Assembly: GCF_947495565.1 (NCBI RefSeq)
Contig: NZ_CANLZM010000004.1
Location: 62,001 to 126,000, forward strand
Reading direction: 5' to 3'
DNA: 64,000 bases
DNA from: an uncultured Pontibacter sp.
GTDB lineage: Bacteria; Bacteroidota; Bacteroidia; Cytophagales; Hymenobacteraceae
Shown here: one piece after another, positions 35,946-44,640 of the stretch
How positions within the stretch are numbered: the first letter of the stretch is position 1
Layout of the letters: the number at the start of each line of letters is the position of its first letter
Notes under the pieces: model-generated
Databases searched by the model: none
What the model saw: only the letters and a program-made list of their open reading frames with translations
Told to the model about the DNA's origin: nothing
Position numbers and translations under genes: made by a program

Positions 35946-36530
35946 TTACTTGTTCAGTAATCTGGCCACATACTTCCCGATAATATCAAACTCGAGGTTA
36001 ACGGTATCTCCTGGTTTTACAGCGTGCAGGTTTGTGTGCTCGAAAGTATAAGGTATAATGGCTACCGAAAATCGATCTTCCTGAGAGTTTACCACTGTCA
36101 GGCTTATCCCGTTTACGCAGATAGATCCTTTTTCTACGGTTACATTGCCTTTACCGGCATCATAACGGAAGGTAAATACCCAGCTGCCGTTCTCATCCTT
36201 TACATCCTCGCATACGGCAGTCTGGTCTACGTGCCCCTGCACTACATGCCCGTCAAAGCGGCCATTGGCTTGCATGCAGCGTTCCAGGTTTACAACATTA
36301 CCTACTTTCAGGCTATTTAAGTTGGTTTTCTGCAGCGTCTCGTCAATAGCTGTTACGGTGTACTGCTCTCCTTCTATGCGTACCACTGTCAAACAAACGC
36401 CATTATGAGCCACACTCTGGTCTATTTTCAGCTCATTTGTAAACGGACATGTGAGCGTGAAATGCTTATTTGTGTGCTCTTCCTGTATATCGGTTATGTG
36501 GCCCAAAGCCTCAATAATTCCTGTAAACAT
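35946..36530 (-). CDS. ribE: Riboflavin synthase, alpha chain
   Basis: The 194-residue protein has two tandem lumazine-binding barrels, both with the family motifs: N-terminal MFTGIIEALGH, NGVCLTV in repeat 1, FDGHVVQGHVD, and NGISLTVVN in repeat 2. It converts two 6,7-dimethyl-8-ribityllumazine molecules into riboflavin and the pyrimidine precursor. It is monocistronic here; other rib genes are not in the window. Confidence 0.97.
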   Translation of the reverse strand: MFTGIIEALGHITDIQEEHTNKHFTLTCPFTNELKIDQSVAHNGVCLTVVRIEGEQYTVTAIDETLQKTNLNSLKVGNVVNLERCMQANGRFDGHVVQGHVDQTAVCEDVKDENGSWVFTFRYDAGKGNVTVEKGSICVNGISLTVVNSQEDRFSVAIIPYTFEHTNLHAVKPGDTVNLEFDIIGKYVARLLNK

Positions 36531-36753
36531 AATTTGAAGTTAATTGTCTTTTAATCGGCTGAAAGTATTAATGCTACCGCTCTAAATATGTTTATCAAAA
36601 TTAGCAGGTTTAGATGTTGAAGCCGAAGCATTTTAAAATAATATGGAGGAAAAGATCTTTTATACAAGAAATATTGCTCTCAGATGCTTATTTTCGCAAA
36701 CCTGCCATTGAGCCAGGTAGTACCCACATTAAGAACCTGAACTTTTTACCACC

Positions 36754-37413
36754 ATGCAAACTGACACGTACAGGCACAAGGGCATGCGCCGGGCTCTAGT
36801 AAAACAGCTACGCGAAAAAGGCATTCGTGATCAGCGTGTGCTCAACGCCATCGAAACTGTACCGCGTCATTATTTCTTTGATAAGGCTTTTCTGGAGCAG
36901 GCTTATCAGGACAAAGCATTTCCCATTGGCGAGGGGCAGACCATCTCCCAACCATATACTGTTGCTTTTCAATCTGAACTGCTGCAGCTAAAACCAAACG
37001 ATAAAGTACTTGAAATCGGCACCGGTTCTGGTTATCAATGCACTGTTTTGCTGCAACTCACCCCCAATGTATATACAATAGAGTATAACCGGCCTTTGTT
37101 TGAAAAAGCACGTTTATACTTCCGGAATCATGGACTTAATCCCCACACCTTCCACGGTGACGGCTCCTTGGGGTTGCCAGCATACGCTCCTTATGACAAA
37201 ATTATTGTTACTGCCGGAGCGCCGGTAGTACCCAAGGAACTGCTGCGGCAGTTAACGGTAGGCGGAATTTTAGTTATACCTGTAGGCGATGAAAAAACCC
37301 AGCGAATGCTTCGTATTACAAGGGTAGAAGAAAATGAATTTACAAAAGAAGAATTCGGCGACTTCAAATTCGTGCCTTTGCTAGGCCGTTCAGGCTGGAG
37401 CGGCGGCGAATAA
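36754..37413 (+). CDS. pcm: Protein-L-isoaspartate O-methyltransferase
   Basis: The 219 residues have the PCMT motifs: GEGQTISQPYTVA (substrate loop), VLEIGTGSGYQ (S-adenosylmethionine motif I) and IIVTAGAPVVPKELL. The enzyme methylates isoaspartyl residues in aged proteins to start their repair. It complements the isoaspartyl peptidase at 23500, which degrades isoaspartyl dipeptides. A 61-codon ORF overlapping its start in another frame is not considered real. Confidence 0.96.
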   Translation: MQTDTYRHKGMRRALVKQLREKGIRDQRVLNAIETVPRHYFFDKAFLEQAYQDKAFPIGEGQTISQPYTVAFQSELLQLKPNDKVLEIGTGSGYQCTVLLQLTPNVYTIEYNRPLFEKARLYFRNHGLNPHTFHGDGSLGLPAYAPYDKIIVTAGAPVVPKELLRQLTVGGILVIPVGDEKTQRMLRITRVEENEFTKEEFGDFKFVPLLGRSGWSGGE

Positions 37414-37446
37414 TACAGCTCATTTAGCCTTTGAGGCCAAAGTTGA

Positions 37447-37478
37447 TTTTAACCTTTGCCTCATGCAGAGTATCTTTG
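37447..37478 (+). promoter_or_regulatory. Promoter of the acyl-CoA thioesterase gene
   Basis: TATCTTTG at 37471-37478 is a perfect TAnnTTTG -7 element. TTTT at 37447-37450, 20 bases upstream, is a 3-of-4 match to -33 TTTG. The start codon at 37500 would follow the transcription start by about 15 bases. Confidence 0.55.
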
Positions 37479-37499
37479 CCTCACTAATCAATAATTGGA

Positions 37500-38033
37500 A
37501 TGCGTAAACAAAAAAAAGTATCCGACTCTTACGTTATCATGACGGAGCTGGTGTTGCCTAACGACACCAATACCCTTCATAACTTAATGGGTGGTAAAAT
37601 GATGCATTGGATGGACATTGTGTCTGCCATTGCTGCGCAAAAACACTCTAACCGAATAGTTGTAACAGCTTCGGTAGATAACGTGTCTTTTGCAGAAAGT
37701 ATAAAATTAGGTAACGTAGTTACATTAGAGGCAAAAGTAACACGCGCTTTCAACTCTTCTATGGAAGTGCATATTGTGGTATATGCAGAAGATATACCTA
37801 GCGGCAAGAAAATGATGTCGAACCAGGCCTTCTTCACGTTTGTGGCTGTAGACCAGTTGGGCAATCCAATTGATGTTCCGGAAGCAATACCTGAAACCGA
37901 AGACGAAATTAAACTTTATGACGGAGCACTGCGCCGCCGCCAGCTGCGTTTAGTCTTAGCCGGACGTATGCAGCCAAGCGAAGCAAATGAGTTACGCTCT
38001 ATCTTCGACATCAAAGAAGATACACAAGGATAA
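37500..38033 (+). CDS. Hotdog-fold acyl-CoA thioesterase
   Basis: The 177 residues have the YciA/acyl-CoA-hydrolase pattern: LVLPNDTNTLHNLMGGKMMHWMD, with the catalytic Asn/His/Asp region, followed by VTASVDNVSFAESIKLGNVV. It hydrolyses acyl-CoA to free acid and CoA in the cytoplasm. The C-terminal about 40 residues are helical and charged. It is followed after 6 bases by an uncharacterised gene, so the two are co-transcribed. Confidence 0.9.
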   Translation: MRKQKKVSDSYVIMTELVLPNDTNTLHNLMGGKMMHWMDIVSAIAAQKHSNRIVVTASVDNVSFAESIKLGNVVTLEAKVTRAFNSSMEVHIVVYAEDIPSGKKMMSNQAFFTFVAVDQLGNPIDVPEAIPETEDEIKLYDGALRRRQLRLVLAGRMQPSEANELRSIFDIKEDTQG

Positions 38034-38039
38034 GTATAA

Positions 38040-38690
38040 ATGGCAGGTTTGCAGGCAGATATCAACCACGGGTTTCTTAAAAACTTTATTTCGGAAACTG
38101 TTTATTTAGTAGATGGCGATATAACTGTGCCTGCCCCTGCTGATCAAAATTTTGCACCTGCGGCAAAGGCCCAAGAAGTGGATGCTACCTCTCCGGCTAC
38201 TGTATCTGCCCCAACCGAAACTATAGCGCCGGAACCGGTTTTAGAAATACAAGCGCCACAGGATACACCTAAAATTCCAAAGCAGGAGGCAAAGCAGCAA
38301 AAGTATAAACTCACTGGTGAAAACCGTAAAGGCGTTGTGGTGCTTGTTACGCTGCCGGAGACGGAGTATACACAGCTGCCGCAGTTGCAGTTTCTGCAGA
38401 AGATACTTTCAGCTATTGGTTTAAAGCCAGAGGATGTTGCTTATGTAAATAATGTATCGGGTGAGCTGTCGCTTTTTGAGGAGCTGCAGCAAGAACTGCA
38501 GGTAAACTACATCATCAGCTTTGCCAGCCGAATCGAAACGGCATTTCCTCATGATAAATTCACGCTTTATAACCCGGTGAAGGTTGACGACGTGCCTGTC
38601 ATTTTCTCGCAATCTCTAAGTATGCTGGAGCATAATGTGGAGCATAAAAAGCTGCTATGGGGTGCACTGCAGAAGATATTTAATATTTAA
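38040..38690 (+). CDS. Conserved hypothetical protein with Pro/Ala linker
   Basis: I do not recognise this 216-residue protein with confidence. The N-terminal about 30 residues (MAGLQADINHGFLKNFISETVYLV) are followed by a Pro/Ala/Thr/Glu-rich linker (about 30-88). A C-terminal domain of about 120 residues has alternating strands and helices (VVVLVTLPE, FLQKILSAIGLKPEDVAYVN, YIISFASRIE, LWGALQKIF). The C-terminal domain recalls DNA polymerase III psi (HolD) in its pattern of a hydrophobic strand followed by LQKIL and GLKPEDV; this is weak and unproven. It is downstream of a thioesterase gene in the same transcript. Confidence 0.6.
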   Translation: MAGLQADINHGFLKNFISETVYLVDGDITVPAPADQNFAPAAKAQEVDATSPATVSAPTETIAPEPVLEIQAPQDTPKIPKQEAKQQKYKLTGENRKGVVVLVTLPETEYTQLPQLQFLQKILSAIGLKPEDVAYVNNVSGELSLFEELQQELQVNYIISFASRIETAFPHDKFTLYNPVKVDDVPVIFSQSLSMLEHNVEHKKLLWGALQKIFNI

Positions 38691-38702
38691 TAATCCAGTA
38701 AT

Positions 38703-38757
38703 AAGTATAAAAAAGAGCGGCCTTCCTTACTTTGGGAGGCCGCTCTTTTTTATACTT
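38703..38757. terminator. Bidirectional terminator framed by AAGTATA/TATACTT
   Basis: Perfect 21-bp arms at 38703-38723 and 38737-38757 (core agagcggcct, outer ends AAGTATA and TATACTT) have a 13-base loop. A/T runs flank the GC stem in both directions. It lies between convergent genes. Confidence 0.88.
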
Positions 38758-38779
38758 ATTTTTATATTCTGAGCTCGTT

Positions 38780-39907
38780 CTACTGCAGCAACGATTGCAG
38801 CTTATTTTCCAGCTCCTCTCCTCGTAAACCTTTTGCAACAATTTTTCCTTCCGGATCAATCAAAACTGTTTGCGGGATTGCAGTTACGTTATAAAGTTGT
38901 GCTGCGCTACTCTCCCATCCTTTTAGGTCAGAAACCTGAGGCCAGGTTAGTTTGTCTTTCTCAATGGCTGCCAGCCACTTATCCTCCGATTGGTCAAGCG
39001 ACACTCCAAAAATCTCAAAGCCTGTGCCCTGATCCTTTAGCTTATTGTACATCTTTACCACATTCGGGTTTTCTTTGCGGCAAGGTCCGCACCAGCTAGC
39101 CCAGAAATCAATCAGTACATACTTTCCGCGCAGCGAAGACAGCGATTTTGTGCTACCGTCAGGGCTGGGAAGTGTAATATCTGGGGCAGTTTGGCCAACG
39201 GCAGTGCTGCGGTGAGGCTGCAAAAGCTCGTTTACCTTAGTCGTATACTTTGAATTAGGAATATGCTGGTTATACAGCGTTGCCATACTATCGGCAAAGG
39301 CAAAATCATTTACCGGATCTACCAAATTAGCCGTGCCAAACGCAGACACAACAGATTTTGGATGACTTGCTATAAATTCCTTGATCTGGTTCTGTAACCT
39401 GAAGTATTCGCTTCGCAAGCGCGCACCCTCTGCTTCATTACCTTCCTGCATTACTTTAGAGTACTGCTGCTCCAGCTCTGCTTGCTGCTGACGGGTTTCG
39501 GTCACCAGCTTGTTCAGCTCAATAAACAGCTTGGATTCTTCAGAGCCTTCCACTTTTGCGGTACCGTTCATATCCATGGCATCAGCTTCCACTACAATCT
39601 TGCCTTCTTCCAAAACAAGCATCACGCCATTCTGCTCATTCAGGGCAATACGGTACAGAGTGGGCTCCTCTACATTTCCTGAAAAACTAAAAGTACCTTC
39701 AGTGCCAACCTCTGCAGTGTCCCGCGGTTCAAAACTCTGTTCCCCCAGCTCGAAAAGGTAAATCTGGCCTGGGGTAGCATTGTTAAGTTTACCTTGTATC
39801 GTGTAGTTGTCCTCACCGTTTGTGGCGGACTTGTTACCCTGGCAACTGGCAAGTATGGCAGTAGCGCAGGCAACAGCAAACACGTTTTTAAATCTTATTT
39901 TTAGCAT
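38780..39907 (-). CDS. TlpA-like thiol-disulfide lipoprotein with DUF4369 domain
   Basis: The 375 residues have a lipoprotein signal (lipobox LASC), a DUF4369 beta-sandwich at about 30-130, a helical linker (about 130-210) and a C-terminal thioredoxin-like domain with the active-site motif WCGPC (FWASWCGPCRKENP). It probably reduces disulfides, for example in c-type cytochrome maturation, or acts in envelope redox control. It follows gatB with a gap of 2 bases, so it is co-transcribed with it. Confidence 0.94.
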   Translation of the reverse strand: MLKIRFKNVFAVACATAILASCQGNKSATNGEDNYTIQGKLNNATPGQIYLFELGEQSFEPRDTAEVGTEGTFSFSGNVEEPTLYRIALNEQNGVMLVLEEGKIVVEADAMDMNGTAKVEGSEESKLFIELNKLVTETRQQQAELEQQYSKVMQEGNEAEGARLRSEYFRLQNQIKEFIASHPKSVVSAFGTANLVDPVNDFAFADSMATLYNQHIPNSKYTTKVNELLQPHRSTAVGQTAPDITLPSPDGSTKSLSSLRGKYVLIDFWASWCGPCRKENPNVVKMYNKLKDQGTGFEIFGVSLDQSEDKWLAAIEKDKLTWPQVSDLKGWESSAAQLYNVTAIPQTVLIDPEGKIVAKGLRGEELENKLQSLLQ

Positions 39908-39909
39908 AT

Positions 39910-41367
39910 TTATGCGTTAAGTTTCTCTCTAAGAAGTTGGTTCGTTACTTTAGGGTCGGCCTTGCCCTTGGTGGCTTTCATGATTTCTCCCATAAACATT
40001 CCAATCAGCGACTGCTTGCCGGCCTTATACTCCTCCACTTTAGCAGGATTATCAGCTAACACCTGCTGCACAATTTGTGCCAGTTCGTCCATATTAGATT
40101 CCTGCAGCAAATTCTGCTCCTCTGCAACGCGCTGTGCGGTGTAATCCGGGTGCTCCAGCATGAACGGGAAAACTTTCTTAGCCGCTACAGAGTGGCTCAC
40201 TTTGTTCTCGTCAACTAAAGCGATTAGCTCTGCAATTTGTTCAGGCTTCAGCGGAAAGTCCTTGATGTGCAGCTGCAGCTCATTTAAGTATGATTTAACC
40301 GGCCCCATCACCCAGTTAGAAGCCGCTTTGTAGTTTTGAGTGTGCTGCGCCAGCTTTTCAAAGTATAGTGCAATTTCCTTTGCATCGGTCAGTACGGCTG
40401 CATCATACTCTGGTAAGCCGAATTCCGTTACAAAACGCTTGTAAAGCTCCTGTGGCAAACTTGGCATGGCTTCTTTCACAGCATTCAGCCACTCCTGCTC
40501 TATAATCAATGGCGGAAGGTCCGGCTCCGGGAAATAACGGTAATCATTTAATGTTTCTTTTGAGCGCATGGCCGTGGTAGAGCCGGTGTTTGCATCAAAG
40601 TTTCTGGTTTCGCCGTCAACTTTACCGCCATTCTCCAGCACCATGATCTGGCGCTCTATCTCGTGTTCGATAGCGCGTTGTACATTGCGGAAGGAGTTCA
40701 TGTTTTTCACCTCTACCTTAGTACCCCAAAGCGGTGAGTCTTTCAGCATCACAGAGATGTTGGCATCGCAACGCAGCGAACCTTCTTCCATGTTGCCGTC
40801 ACATATATCTAGGTAGCGCACCAGGCGCTTGATCTCAATCAGGTAGTTATATGCTTCCTCCGAATCCCGGATATCCGGCTCCGACACAATCTCGATCAGC
40901 GGAACACCGGCGCGGTTAAAGTCCACCAGCGTCTCAACCTCACCTGGCAAGTGCATCGATTTACCGGCGTCCTCCTCCATGTGGATGCGTGTGATACCGA
41001 TATTTTTCTCCTCGCCGCCAGCGTCCTTAATTAAAAGATGCCCTTTTGTACAGATGGGCGTTTTGTCCTGAGTAATCTGGTATCCCTTCGGAAGATCGGG
41101 GTAGAAATAGTTTTTGCGGGCGTACACGTTATGCTTGGTGATCTCACAGTTCGTGGCCAGTCCCATTTTAACCGCCATCTCTACTACACGCTTATTCACA
41201 CGCGGAAGCGTGCCCGGATGACCCAGCGTAATCTCGCTTAGGTTCGTGTTCGGCAGCATACCATACTCTGTCGAGTCAGATGAATAGGCTTTGCTGGCAG
41301 TAAGCAGCTGTGCGTGCACCTCTAAACCAATTATGGCTTGATATTTATCTCTTATCGCTTTATCCAT
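39910..41367 (-). CDS. gatB: Aspartyl/glutamyl-tRNA(Asn/Gln) amidotransferase subunit B
   Basis: The 485 residues match GatB: N-terminal IIGLEVHAQL, the GHPGTLPRVN segment, the DFNRAGVPLIEIVSEPD motif, and the C-terminal YqeY-like tail ending KVTNQLLREKL. It phosphorylates the misacylated Glu or Asp on tRNA and transfers ammonia, delivered by GatA, to give Gln-tRNA or Asn-tRNA. gatA and gatC are not in the window, as usual in Bacteroidota where gat genes are scattered. Confidence 0.98.
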   Translation of the reverse strand: MDKAIRDKYQAIIGLEVHAQLLTASKAYSSDSTEYGMLPNTNLSEITLGHPGTLPRVNKRVVEMAVKMGLATNCEITKHNVYARKNYFYPDLPKGYQITQDKTPICTKGHLLIKDAGGEEKNIGITRIHMEEDAGKSMHLPGEVETLVDFNRAGVPLIEIVSEPDIRDSEEAYNYLIEIKRLVRYLDICDGNMEEGSLRCDANISVMLKDSPLWGTKVEVKNMNSFRNVQRAIEHEIERQIMVLENGGKVDGETRNFDANTGSTTAMRSKETLNDYRYFPEPDLPPLIIEQEWLNAVKEAMPSLPQELYKRFVTEFGLPEYDAAVLTDAKEIALYFEKLAQHTQNYKAASNWVMGPVKSYLNELQLHIKDFPLKPEQIAELIALVDENKVSHSVAAKKVFPFMLEHPDYTAQRVAEEQNLLQESNMDELAQIVQQVLADNPAKVEEYKAGKQSLIGMFMGEIMKATKGKADPKVTNQLLREKLNA

Positions 41368-41381
41368 TTCTTTAAGAAAGC

Positions 41382-41425
41382 TTGAAGTATGGGGATGGCC
41401 TAAAAACCCTTCTCCTATACTTCAA
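41382..41425. repeat. Inverted AAGTAT/ATACTT pair between alaS and gatB
   Basis: ttgaagtat (41382-41390) is perfectly complementary to atacttcaa (41417-41425); inner bases can pair further with mismatches. It sits in the 67-base gap between alaS and gatB on the minus strand. Confidence 0.55.
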
Positions 41426-41434
41426 TAATAATTA

Positions 41435-44071
41435 TTATCCGTTAATTAAAGACTTTACAAGGTCAATTGCTTTGGCAGGCACTGCGCCCAAACCGGAAAC
41501 ATCTTTACCTCCCGCCGTGGCGTAGAAAGGCTGGCCGCCACCGCCGCCTTTAATCTCCTTGGCCAGTTCGCGCACCATCTGGCTCGCATTCATACTTTTA
41601 TCCTGCACCAGGTTATCCGACAGCATAACCGCGATCTGTGGTTTTCCGTCAATTTCAGCGGCAAGTACAAGCACTAAGTTATCAACTACTTGGCGCATGT
41701 CAAAAGCTAGTTTCTTCAGGTAATCAGCAGAGCTCAGGTCTACTCGCTCCGTTATCAGGTTGATGCCGTTCAGTTGCTGTGCTTTTTGTGCAAGCGTATC
41801 CTTTAGGCTACTCAGCTGTCTCAGCTCAAAAGCCTCTAGCTGCTTCTGCATAGCTTTCAGATCGTCCTGCATTTTCTGTACCGCTCCCGATACGTTGCTC
41901 TGCGTGTTCAGCACCTCACGCACCGCATTCAGCTCGTTTAACTGCTGCTGCATATACTCTTCAGCTGCCTCAGCGGTGATAGCCTCGATACGGCGAACCC
42001 CGGCGGCTACAGAGCTTTCAGATATAATTTTGAAGTAGCCGATGTTGCCGGTGTTGTGCACGTGCGTACCGCCGCAAAGCTCTACAGAATAATCATTGCC
42101 AAAAGTGATGACACGTACAAAGTCGCCATACTTCTCTCCGAACAGGGCTGTGGCTCCCATTTCTTTGGCTTCGTCAATTGGAACATTACGGCGCTCATCC
42201 AACGGAATAGCCTGGCGCACGCGTTGATTGACGATATGCTCAATCTGGCGCATCTCCGCATCTTCTACTTTGGCAAAATGAGAGAAGTCGAACCGAAGTA
42301 TTTTTTCGTTTACCAGAGAGCCGCGCTGCTGCACATGGTCTCCTAAAACTTTTCTTAAAGCGGAGTGCAGCAAGTGCGTAGCAGAGTGGTTTCTTCGGAT
42401 CATGTTGCGGCGCTCAGCATCAATTTCAGCACTGAAGCCAGCCTCTACATTTTGCGGCAGCTTATTAGTAATATGAAGTATAAGATCGTTTTCTTTCTTG
42501 GTGTCCAGCACCTCTACTCGCTCGCCGTCTGAAACCAAAAAGCCAACATCGCCTATCTGCCCGCCGCTTTCAGCATAGAAAGGCGTTTTGTCTAGCACTA
42601 TATGATATTCGCTTTTGCTTTTGGTCTTTACCTGGCGAAACCGCACAATATGCGAATCAGAGATATCGCAGTCGTAACCGACAAACTCGTTTACCACATC
42701 CGGCTGAAGGATAACCCAGTCGCTTTGCTCAGAGGCAGAGGCGTTGCGCGAACGGCTTTTCTGCTGCTCCATCTCCTTGCTAAAGCCAGCTTCATCTACT
42801 TTCAATCCCTTTTCACGGGCAATCAAAGCAGTCAAATCCAGCGGGAAGCCGAAGGTATCGTACAGTTCGAAGGCAGTTTTGCCATCGATGGTGTTGCTAT
42901 TCTGCTTAAAGGTTTCCTCCAGGGCGTCCAGTCGCTTCAGACCGTTTTCCAGCGTGCGCAGGAAAGCATTCTCTTCCTCCTCAATCACGCGCTGTACAAA
43001 GCCCAGCTGCTGCTTCAGTTCCGGGAACACATGCGAAGTCTGTTCAGCAAGTACTTCTGTTAGTTTATACAGGAACGGCTTTTTAAAATCAAGGAAAGTG
43101 AAACCATAGCGAACTGCACGGCGCAGAATGCGGCGGATTACGTAACCGGCTTTATTATTGGACGGCAGCTGACCGTCGGCAATGGTAAAGGAGATAGCAC
43201 GAATGTGGTCAGCGATAACGCGAATGGCGATATCCTGCTTCTCGTCCTGGCCATAGGTTATGCCAGCTTCCTTGGCCACATACTGAATTAGCGGCTGGAA
43301 TACGTCGGTGTCATAGTTCGAGCGCTTACCCTGTATGGCCATGCACAAACGCTCAAAACCCATACCCGTATCTACGTGCTGGGCAGGCAGTTTTACAAGC
43401 GAGCCATCGGCCAAACGGTTGAACTCCATGAATACGTTGTTCCAAATCTCCACCACCTGCGGATGGTCGGCGTTTACCAGTGTCTTGCCATCCACCTGAG
43501 CGCGCTCTTCGTCCGTACGAAGGTCTATGTGTATCTCAGAGCATGGCCCGCATGGGCCGGTGTCGCCCATTTCCCAGAAGTTGTCCTTCTTGTTGCCCAT
43601 CAGGATACGGTCTTCTGAAATCATGGTCTTCCAGATGTTGTAAGCATCCTGATCCCTCGGCAGGTTCTCAGACTTATCACCCTCAAAAACAGAAACGTAC
43701 AGCCTATCTTTAGAAAGCTTGAATTCCTCCGTCAGCAGTTCCCAAGACCACTCCAGCGCCTCTTTTTTAAAATAATCGCCAAATGACCAGTTGCCCAGCA
43801 TCTCAAACATGGTATGGTGGTAGGTGTCATACCCTACCTCTTCCAGGTCGTTATGCTTGCCACTCACACGGAGGCACTTCTGCGTATCGGCCACGCGCTT
43901 ATAGGGCGCAGGTTTGTTGCCCAGGAAGTAATCCTTAAAAGGCGCCATGCCTGAGTTAATAAACATCAGGGTTGGGTCATCCTTCACCACAATGGGCGCA
44001 GAGGGCACAACCTGGTGTTGTTTGGAAGCGAAGAAGTCCAGGAACTTTTGTCTAATTTCAGCTGAGTTCAT
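41435..44071 (-). CDS. alaS: Alanyl-tRNA synthetase
   Basis: The 878 residues show the class II catalytic domain (N-terminal FLDFFASKQH and the PTLMFINSGMAPFKDYFLG motif 2 region), the central tRNA-recognition part (NKAGYVIRRILRRAVRYG), the editing domain with the zinc-binding HSATHLLHSALRKVLGDHV and CGGTHV motifs, and the C-terminal C-Ala/DHHA1 domain ending with GGGGGQPFYATAGGKD. It charges tRNA-Ala and edits Ser/Gly mischarging. Confidence 0.98.
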   Translation of the reverse strand: MNSAEIRQKFLDFFASKQHQVVPSAPIVVKDDPTLMFINSGMAPFKDYFLGNKPAPYKRVADTQKCLRVSGKHNDLEEVGYDTYHHTMFEMLGNWSFGDYFKKEALEWSWELLTEEFKLSKDRLYVSVFEGDKSENLPRDQDAYNIWKTMISEDRILMGNKKDNFWEMGDTGPCGPCSEIHIDLRTDEERAQVDGKTLVNADHPQVVEIWNNVFMEFNRLADGSLVKLPAQHVDTGMGFERLCMAIQGKRSNYDTDVFQPLIQYVAKEAGITYGQDEKQDIAIRVIADHIRAISFTIADGQLPSNNKAGYVIRRILRRAVRYGFTFLDFKKPFLYKLTEVLAEQTSHVFPELKQQLGFVQRVIEEEENAFLRTLENGLKRLDALEETFKQNSNTIDGKTAFELYDTFGFPLDLTALIAREKGLKVDEAGFSKEMEQQKSRSRNASASEQSDWVILQPDVVNEFVGYDCDISDSHIVRFRQVKTKSKSEYHIVLDKTPFYAESGGQIGDVGFLVSDGERVEVLDTKKENDLILHITNKLPQNVEAGFSAEIDAERRNMIRRNHSATHLLHSALRKVLGDHVQQRGSLVNEKILRFDFSHFAKVEDAEMRQIEHIVNQRVRQAIPLDERRNVPIDEAKEMGATALFGEKYGDFVRVITFGNDYSVELCGGTHVHNTGNIGYFKIISESSVAAGVRRIEAITAEAAEEYMQQQLNELNAVREVLNTQSNVSGAVQKMQDDLKAMQKQLEAFELRQLSSLKDTLAQKAQQLNGINLITERVDLSSADYLKKLAFDMRQVVDNLVLVLAAEIDGKPQIAVMLSDNLVQDKSMNASQMVRELAKEIKGGGGGQPFYATAGGKDVSGLGAVPAKAIDLVKSLING

Positions 44072-44270
44072 GTATGAGTGTTAAGCCTTTAGATACTAAG
44101 TGCTATACTTGTTGTTTAAGAGCGAAAAATATCTAATTTTTGCCAAATGGTAATGCCACTTTAAAAGCGCATGCCAACAAGTACATTACTGGCAAAAGTA
44201 GCATATTTAGCTGTAATCAGGAACTATTGCACAAAAATTACGCCTGCTTTGCCCGATAAACGACACGATT

Positions 44271-44618
44271 ATGCCATACAAGGAAAAAGAGATAGAGAAG
44301 CAGTATTATACCATTGGCGAAGTTGCCACCATGTTTGACGTAGCCCCTTCCCTGATCCGCTTCTGGGAAACAGAGTTTGAGCAGCTAAAGCCGAAGAAGA
44401 ACAAGAAAGGCAACCGCCAGTACACGCAGAAAGACATTGAAACGCTGCGCACAGTGTATCATTTGGTGAAAGAGCGCGGTTACACCATACAGGGAGCCCG
44501 TGATGTGATGAAAAACAAGCCGGTGCAGGCCAAAGATAAGATGGAAATTGTGGAGTCTTTGGAGAAGGTAAAAGCTTTTTTGCAGGGTATTAAAGAGCAA
44601 CTGAACACTAAAGCCTAA
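44271..44618 (+). CDS. MerR-family transcriptional regulator
   Basis: The 115 residues have an N-terminal winged-helix MerR domain (YYTIGEVATMFDVAPSLIRFWETEF) and a short coiled dimerisation helix at about 75-110. It lacks effector-binding cysteines, so it is not a metal sensor of the classic kind. It is divergent from alaS and co-directional with dprA 22 bases downstream, probably in the same transcript. Confidence 0.9.
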   Translation: MPYKEKEIEKQYYTIGEVATMFDVAPSLIRFWETEFEQLKPKKNKKGNRQYTQKDIETLRTVYHLVKERGYTIQGARDVMKNKPVQAKDKMEIVESLEKVKAFLQGIKEQLNTKA

Positions 44619-44640
44619 TTGCTTCGTAAGTTCTTTACTT

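Noticed and set aside
36614..36799. 61-codon ORF overlapping the start of pcm
   Set aside because: It overlaps pcm in another frame and has no domain or signal; pcm's own start is well supported.
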